18,398 nt of DNA. Origin: DATLFI01 sp035524895. Its GTDB lineage: Bacteria > Acidobacteriota > Thermoanaerobaculia > Multivoradales > Multivoraceae. The notes under the pieces are model-generated. The model was given only the letters and a program-made list of their open reading frames with translations, searched no databases and was not told the origin of the DNA. The DNA lies in assembly GCA_035524895.1 (NCBI GenBank), contig DATLFI010000289.1:1-18398 (forward strand), given 5' to 3'. The position numbers and the translations under genes were made by a program. This document shows positions 14,613 to 18,398 of this stretch, piece by piece; positions within the stretch are counted from its first letter, which is position 1; each line of letters begins with the position of its first letter.

Positions 14613-15904
14613 CGTCCACCTCCCTGCGCTCGCAGGTCGAGGCGCACCAGCTCGCTCTCCGAGCGGAGATAGAGCTGACCGTTAGAGAGGGACGGCGCCG
14701 TCCAGGCCCTCGCTTCGAAGACCTGGTGAGCCGAGATCTCGCGGAAGGCTTCGTGGTCGAGCTCGGCCAGGACCAGTCGGCCGCGCTCCGAGAGCACGAC
14801 CAGCTTGCCGTCGGCCACCAGGACCGAACCCTTGCCGAGACCCCGCGTGCGCCAGAGCTCCTTTCCGGTGGCGGCGTCGATGCAAGACAGAAACGCGTTG
14901 TCGAACCCGTAGATGTGACCGCGCCAGTACACCGAGGCATGGAAGTGGTTCTTCATCACGCGGCTCCGCCAGACCTCCGCCACCTCGAAGTGATCGCCGG
15001 ACCGGCTGACCCGCACCACCGCGGCGCCGACGTCGTAGCTGGTCGACACGAAGATCTGGTCGGCAGGCAGGACGAGAGGCGTAGCCACGTTGATGTTGTT
15101 GATCACCGGCCACGGGTACGTCCACAGCTCCTCGCCCTCGGAGCTCATGCCGACCAGCCGGTCGCCCTGGAGGAACACGATCTGGCGGAGCCCGGCGAGG
15201 TCGACCGCGACCGGAGACGCGTAGCTCGGATGGCTCGAGCCCGCGCTCCAGGCGAGCGCGCCGCTCTCCGGGCGGAATGCCAGGATCGAACCCTGATCCC
15301 CGCCACCAGCCACGAACAGCAGCTCGCCGTCGACCAGGACCGACGCCGAGTAGCCCCATATCGGTAGCCGGCCGCCGTGGTCGGCGACCAGATCGCGACG
15401 CCATAGAACCGCGCCGTCGGCGCGCGCCAACGCGAACAGCTTGCCGTAGCCGCTCAGCACGAACACGCGGTCGCGCCACACCGTCGGCGACGACCGGGGA
15501 CCGCTGCCGCGGTCGTCGGCGTACGCGCGGTCGAGCACCGTGCGCCACACCTCGGCTCCGTCCGAGGCACGCAGCGCGATCGCGTACTCGCGGGTCTCGC
15601 CCTCGGCGATGCCGTCGGTGGTGATGCCGTCGGCGGCCAGCGTGTACAGCATCCCGTCGGAAACCGTGATCGCGGAGAAGCCCTGCCCGATGGGGCGCCG
15701 CCAGACCTCCGGCGGACCGCCGTCGGGCCAGCGCTCGAGCAGCCCGGTCTCGCGCGAGATGCCGTCGCGGGCCGCACCGCGGAACTGGGTCCAATCGTCG
15801 ACCGCACCCGCCACCGCTGCCGGGATCCAGAGCAGAAAGGTCGAGCGAGCGATCAGCGGCTGTCGTCGCAACAAGACACCGTGCACCAGTAGTCGTCTTC
15901 GCAT
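14609..15904 (-). CDS. Exported PQQ-type beta-propeller protein (BamB-like repeats)
   Basis: ATG 15904 gives 431 residues and is chosen because GGGAGGA lies 9 nt before it and a signal sequence follows; the frame is open back to 16096. Residues 1-34 contain arginines and a hydrophobic FLLWIPAAVAGA segment. WTQFRGAARDGIS (38-50) is the usual opening of secreted quinoprotein-like propellers. Repeated blades then appear: GMLYTLAADG, YAIALRASDGAEVWRTVL, GKLFALARADGAVLWRRDL, SILAFRPESGALAWSAG, SCIDAATGKELWRT and GRLVLAELDH. The C-terminus ends in SELVRLDLRAQGGGR. Such proteins are often annotated as PQQ-binding, but many are scaffolds without cofactor; no dehydrogenase active site is evident. It overlaps the LolA-like gene and lies 112 bp downstream of the CadC-like gene, which shows only spacer sequence. 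Confidence 0.88.
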   Translation of the reverse strand: MRRRLLVHGVLLRRQPLIARSTFLLWIPAAVAGAVDDWTQFRGAARDGISRETGLLERWPDGGPPEVWRRPIGQGFSAITVSDGMLYTLAADGITTDGIAEGETREYAIALRASDGAEVWRTVLDRAYADDRGSGPRSSPTVWRDRVFVLSGYGKLFALARADGAVLWRRDLVADHGGRLPIWGYSASVLVDGELLFVAGGGDQGSILAFRPESGALAWSAGSSHPSYASPVAVDLAGLRQIVFLQGDRLVGMSSEGEELWTYPWPVINNINVATPLVLPADQIFVSTSYDVGAAVVRVSRSGDHFEVAEVWRSRVMKNHFHASVYWRGHIYGFDNAFLSCIDAATGKELWRTRGLGKGSVLVADGKLVVLSERGRLVLAELDHEAFREISAHQVFEARAWTAPSLSNGQLYLRSESELVRLDLRAQGGGR

Positions 15905-16016
15905 GTCGCACGTCCTCCCAGCGCCTGGACGACGCGGAGAGGCCGCGCTGCCGAGGGGCTGCCGCATGTTGGGACCGGAGACGAGCCCGTGTCCCGAGGA
16001 CGAGCGAAGGAAGGTC

Positions 16017-18239
16017 TCAGGGAGCGCCGAGGTTCTCGGCCACCATGAGCTGGACCTCGGCGCGATCGACACGGGCGACGTAGATCGCGGAGCCATCCGG
16101 GGTCACCGCGATCTCGGGTCGCGCCAGCTCGCCGAGGCGGGCCAGGAGCCGGGGCGACCGTCCCTCGTCGAAGGGCCGGAAGGCCAGCGCAGACTGCCTG
16201 GGGTCCGAATGGTCCTCCACGATATGGAAGACGCCTTCCCGCCCGACATCCCAGCTTCCCCAGCGCCGTGGCTCGAGGTCCGGCACCAGCGCCAGCGGTT
16301 CCCCTCCGGCCGGCGGATGCCGCCACAGGCCTGGACGTTCAGGGCGAACCACCAGCAGCGACCCGTCGGGCGCCTGCCGAGCCGAGATACCCTCGGCGAC
16401 CACCTCGGCCACACCCCCGTCGAGGGACAGCCGGTGGACCTGCCAGCGCCCGTCCCGCTCGGCCGAGTAGTACACCGCGCCCCCGTCGATCGACCAGCTC
16501 GGCAGGATCTCGACCGCAGCGTCGTGGGTCAGCCGGCGCGGCACCGCAGCCCCGAGCTCCAGCACGTACAGGTCGGGCTCGCCGAGGTGGAACGCGGCAT
16601 AGACGACTCGGCGGCCGTCCGGCGACCAGCGCGCCGGCGACAGCACCTGCCCGCCGTGGCGGGTGATCTGTTCGGGTCGGCCGCCGCCGGCCGCGACGCG
16701 CCACAGCTCGTGCCCGCCCGACCGGCTCGAGGTGAAGAGCAACTGGCCTCCGTCGGGCGAGGTCGCCGGCGCGAAGTCCCATCCCGACGATCGCGCCACG
16801 ATCTCTCCCGGCGGCGCCTCGAGATCCGTACTCCCTGCAACGTCGCCCGGAGGGTCGAGCGGCACCCGCCAGAGCGCGATCTCGAACCGCCAATCCTCGA
16901 ACGCCAGCACCGGGGCGTCGCGCGCGTGCGACGGGTGCTTGATCTTCGAGCCGGTGCCAGTCAGCCACCGAGGCTCGCCGCCGACTGTCGGGACCGACCA
17001 CAGAGCGAAGCTGCCGCCGCGATCCGACGCGAACACCACGGAGCTCCCGTCGGCGCCGAAGGTCTGGCCCTCGACCGCGCGGTAGTCGGCGGTCAGACGC
17101 TGCTCGATACGCGACACGAGGTCCACCCGCCACAGGTCGGCGGCACCGCCCGGCAACACCCGCGCGAAGGCCACGGACACGCCATCCGGCGAGAACGCCG
17201 GCTCGAGGTCTCCGAGGTACGGCGGGCGCGGGTCGGTGATCCGTTCGAGCTGCAACGAGCCGAGGTCGAGCAGGTAGAGCGCCCAACGTCGAGGCGGAGC
17301 GTCGACCAGGCGGGTGATCGCCAGGAAGCGGCCGTCGGGCGAGTAGGCCATGCGCGCCGGAGCGTGCACGTCGCACGGCACCAGGCGACGCACGAGTCCG
17401 CCCGTCGCGGCCACCGTCGCCAGCCAGCAACCGTCATCGTCGATCCGTTGGAACACCAGCTCGGTGCCGTCGGGCGACCACACCGGATGGCGGTCGGCCG
17501 CGCTGCCGTCGGTCAGCTCGTGACGCGCCTCGCCGCGCAGCAGCTTGACCACCAGCCGAGAGCGGGCGGCGTCGGCCGGCGCCGCTTCGTCGGGCGACAC
17601 CGCGGCAAAAGCGATGCGGGTGCCGTCCGGCGACACGGCAGGGTCGCGCTCGTCGGCGAGCGAGCCGCTCAGCGGGTAGACCCGCACGGTGGCGCGGGAG
17701 TCGCCGGTGTCGACGGCCGCCCCGCCCACCTCCGAGCGCAGCGCCAGCCCCAGGGTCAGCAGCCCCAGCACCAGGAGCGCGCCGAGCGCCGCCGGTACCA
17801 GCCGGCCGGAACCGACTCGGAGCGTGACCCGCGACGTCGCGACGACGACTCGCGACCGACTCGAATCGGTATCGGGTTGCGGTCTCGGCGCGGCCGGCTC
17901 GGCTTCGCTCGCGCGATCCAGCTCTTCGACCGCCGCGACCAGCCGATAGCCGCGCTTGCGGATGGTCTCGATCACCCGCGGCGACCGCGAGTCGTCGTCG
18001 AACAACCGGCGGAGCTCGCCGATCGCGCGCGTCACCACGTCGTCGCCTACCCAGGCGCCCTCCCACACCTGTTCCAGCAACCGCTCGCGAGTGACCACCT
18101 CACCGCCGGCGCGGGCCAGCAGCACCAGCGCCGACATGATCTTCGGCTCGACCGCCAGCGCTTCGCCGTCGCGCACCACGCGGTTGAGATCGGGCTGCAC
18201 CTCGCAGCCGGCGAGTCGGAAGCGTCCGCCGTCGCTCAT
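16017..18239 (-). CDS. CadC-like transmembrane regulator: winged helix, one TM segment, PD40/TolB-type propeller
   Basis: This 740-residue protein has a cytoplasmic OmpR/PhoB-type winged-helix DNA-binding domain at about 6-104. Its landmarks are LLARAGGEVVTRERLLEQVW (40-59), VVTRAIGELRRLFDD (68-82) and the wing VIETIRKRGYRLV (89-101). There is no receiver domain. A Pro/Ser-rich linker leads to one transmembrane segment at about 148-167 (VPAALGALLVLGLLTLGLAL). Residues about 185-735 form an extracytoplasmic propeller with many SPDG/xPDG blade signatures (for example AVSPDGTRIAF, VWSPDGTELVF, AYSPDGRFLAI, AFSPDGVSVAF, RWSPDGRRVVY). This architecture is common in Acidobacteriota. The likely role is sensing outside the membrane and regulating transcription directly. 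Targets are unknown; the co-oriented PQQ-propeller and LolA-like genes downstream are obvious candidates. The start ATG 18239 gives the complete wing fold; only a weak GGAAAG precedes it. Confidence 0.9.
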   Translation of the reverse strand: MSDGGRFRLAGCEVQPDLNRVVRDGEALAVEPKIMSALVLLARAGGEVVTRERLLEQVWEGAWVGDDVVTRAIGELRRLFDDDSRSPRVIETIRKRGYRLVAAVEELDRASEAEPAAPRPQPDTDSSRSRVVVATSRVTLRVGSGRLVPAALGALLVLGLLTLGLALRSEVGGAAVDTGDSRATVRVYPLSGSLADERDPAVSPDGTRIAFAAVSPDEAAPADAARSRLVVKLLRGEARHELTDGSAADRHPVWSPDGTELVFQRIDDDGCWLATVAATGGLVRRLVPCDVHAPARMAYSPDGRFLAITRLVDAPPRRWALYLLDLGSLQLERITDPRPPYLGDLEPAFSPDGVSVAFARVLPGGAADLWRVDLVSRIEQRLTADYRAVEGQTFGADGSSVVFASDRGGSFALWSVPTVGGEPRWLTGTGSKIKHPSHARDAPVLAFEDWRFEIALWRVPLDPPGDVAGSTDLEAPPGEIVARSSGWDFAPATSPDGGQLLFTSSRSGGHELWRVAAGGGRPEQITRHGGQVLSPARWSPDGRRVVYAAFHLGEPDLYVLELGAAVPRRLTHDAAVEILPSWSIDGGAVYYSAERDGRWQVHRLSLDGGVAEVVAEGISARQAPDGSLLVVRPERPGLWRHPPAGGEPLALVPDLEPRRWGSWDVGREGVFHIVEDHSDPRQSALAFRPFDEGRSPRLLARLGELARPEIAVTPDGSAIYVARVDRAEVQLMVAENLGAP

Positions 18240-18300
18240 CCCAGCTTTCCGTTACGCCCCGACGAGCCGAGGGTTTCCCCGCGTCGTCGCCGGGTCGGTG

Positions 18301-18313
18301 AGGCTCCGAGCCT
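18301..18313. promoter_or_regulatory. Inverted repeat upstream of the CadC-like gene
   Basis: AGGCTC-C-GAGCCT is a perfect 6-bp inverted repeat centred 68 bp before the ATG at 18239. It could be an operator for autoregulation by the winged-helix protein, although OmpR-type proteins more often bind direct repeats. No clear promoter is visible in 18240-18334. Confidence 0.22.
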
Positions 18314-18334
18314 ACGACTACGGTGACCCGTTCT

Positions 18335-18398
18335 CTAGCAGCCCGTGGTGAAACCCGCGTGAGGCTGCGCGCGGGGATCTGCGGCCGCTGGCAAGGCG
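18335..18398 (+). mobile_element. MITE-like element, copy 2 (left end only; continues past the window)
   Basis: These 64 bases are identical to 6384-6447, beginning at the same CTAG and in the same orientation. The bases upstream differ (TTCT here, CCTG in copy 1), so the repeat edge is exactly at CTAG. This copy lies 95 bp upstream of the CadC-like start codon. Its right end cannot be seen. Confidence 0.85.

Noticed and set aside
15905..16096. Earlier starts for the PQQ-type propeller (16096 or 15967)
   Set aside because: They overlap or crowd the CadC-like stop, and only 15904 has a strong ribosome-binding site followed by a signal peptide.
15540..18326. A 928-codon open frame on the plus strand antisense to the CadC-like and PQQ-propeller genes
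   Set aside because: It has no recognisable domain, and low-complexity Arg/Gly/His/Pro composition typical of antisense frames in GC-rich DNA. The minus-strand proteins are clear.

Overview
This is a GC-rich, gene-dense bacterial segment with short intergenic gaps, several 4-bp start/stop overlaps and frequent GTG starts. Secreted beta-propeller proteins, a CadC-like regulator with a C-terminal PD40 propeller, a DUF5117-type zinc metalloprotease and tandem secreted amidohydrolases together suggest an Acidobacteriota-like bacterium (Thermoanaerobaculia-like, or another environmental phylum with similar gene content). This placement is inferred from gene content, not from a marker gene.

Layout. 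Positions 1-322 (-) hold the N-terminus of an exported DUF5117-type metalloprotease, cut by the window edge. Positions 442-4587 (-) encode one 1381-residue protein that joins a complete topoisomerase III to a complete RecQ helicase. A roughly 100-bp divergent spacer separates it from a UshA-like 5'-nucleotidase lipoprotein at 4689-6374 (+). A 343-bp element with terminal inverted repeats and CTAG at both ends (6384-6726) fills nearly all of the next gap. It ends 9 bp before otsA (6736-8121, +), which overlaps by GTGA an OtsB-GH15 fusion (8118-10655, +). A 79-residue membrane protein (10695-10934, -) follows. Next is a coupled pair of secreted amidohydrolases (11166-12509 and 12506-13804, +); the first keeps its metal ligands and the second has lost most of them. 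On the minus strand lie a CadC-like regulator/propeller (16017-18239), a PQQ-type propeller (14609-15904) and a LolA-like exported protein (13854-14612), the last two overlapping by ATGA. The window ends inside a second copy of the inverted-repeat element (18335-18398), identical to the first copy over all 64 visible bases.

How the genes work together. OtsA makes trehalose-6-phosphate from a nucleotide-activated glucose and glucose-6-phosphate. The OtsB domain releases trehalose, and the fused GH15 domain may hydrolyse trehalose or another alpha-glucoside, so synthesis and turnover could be linked in one operon. The topoisomerase III-RecQ fusion puts the two activities needed to dissolve double Holliday junctions or converging replication forks in one chain. 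The CadC-like protein may regulate the exported propeller/LolA-like pair downstream. The inverted-repeat element appears to have inserted between the nucleotidase gene and otsA, which without it would be only about 22 bp apart.
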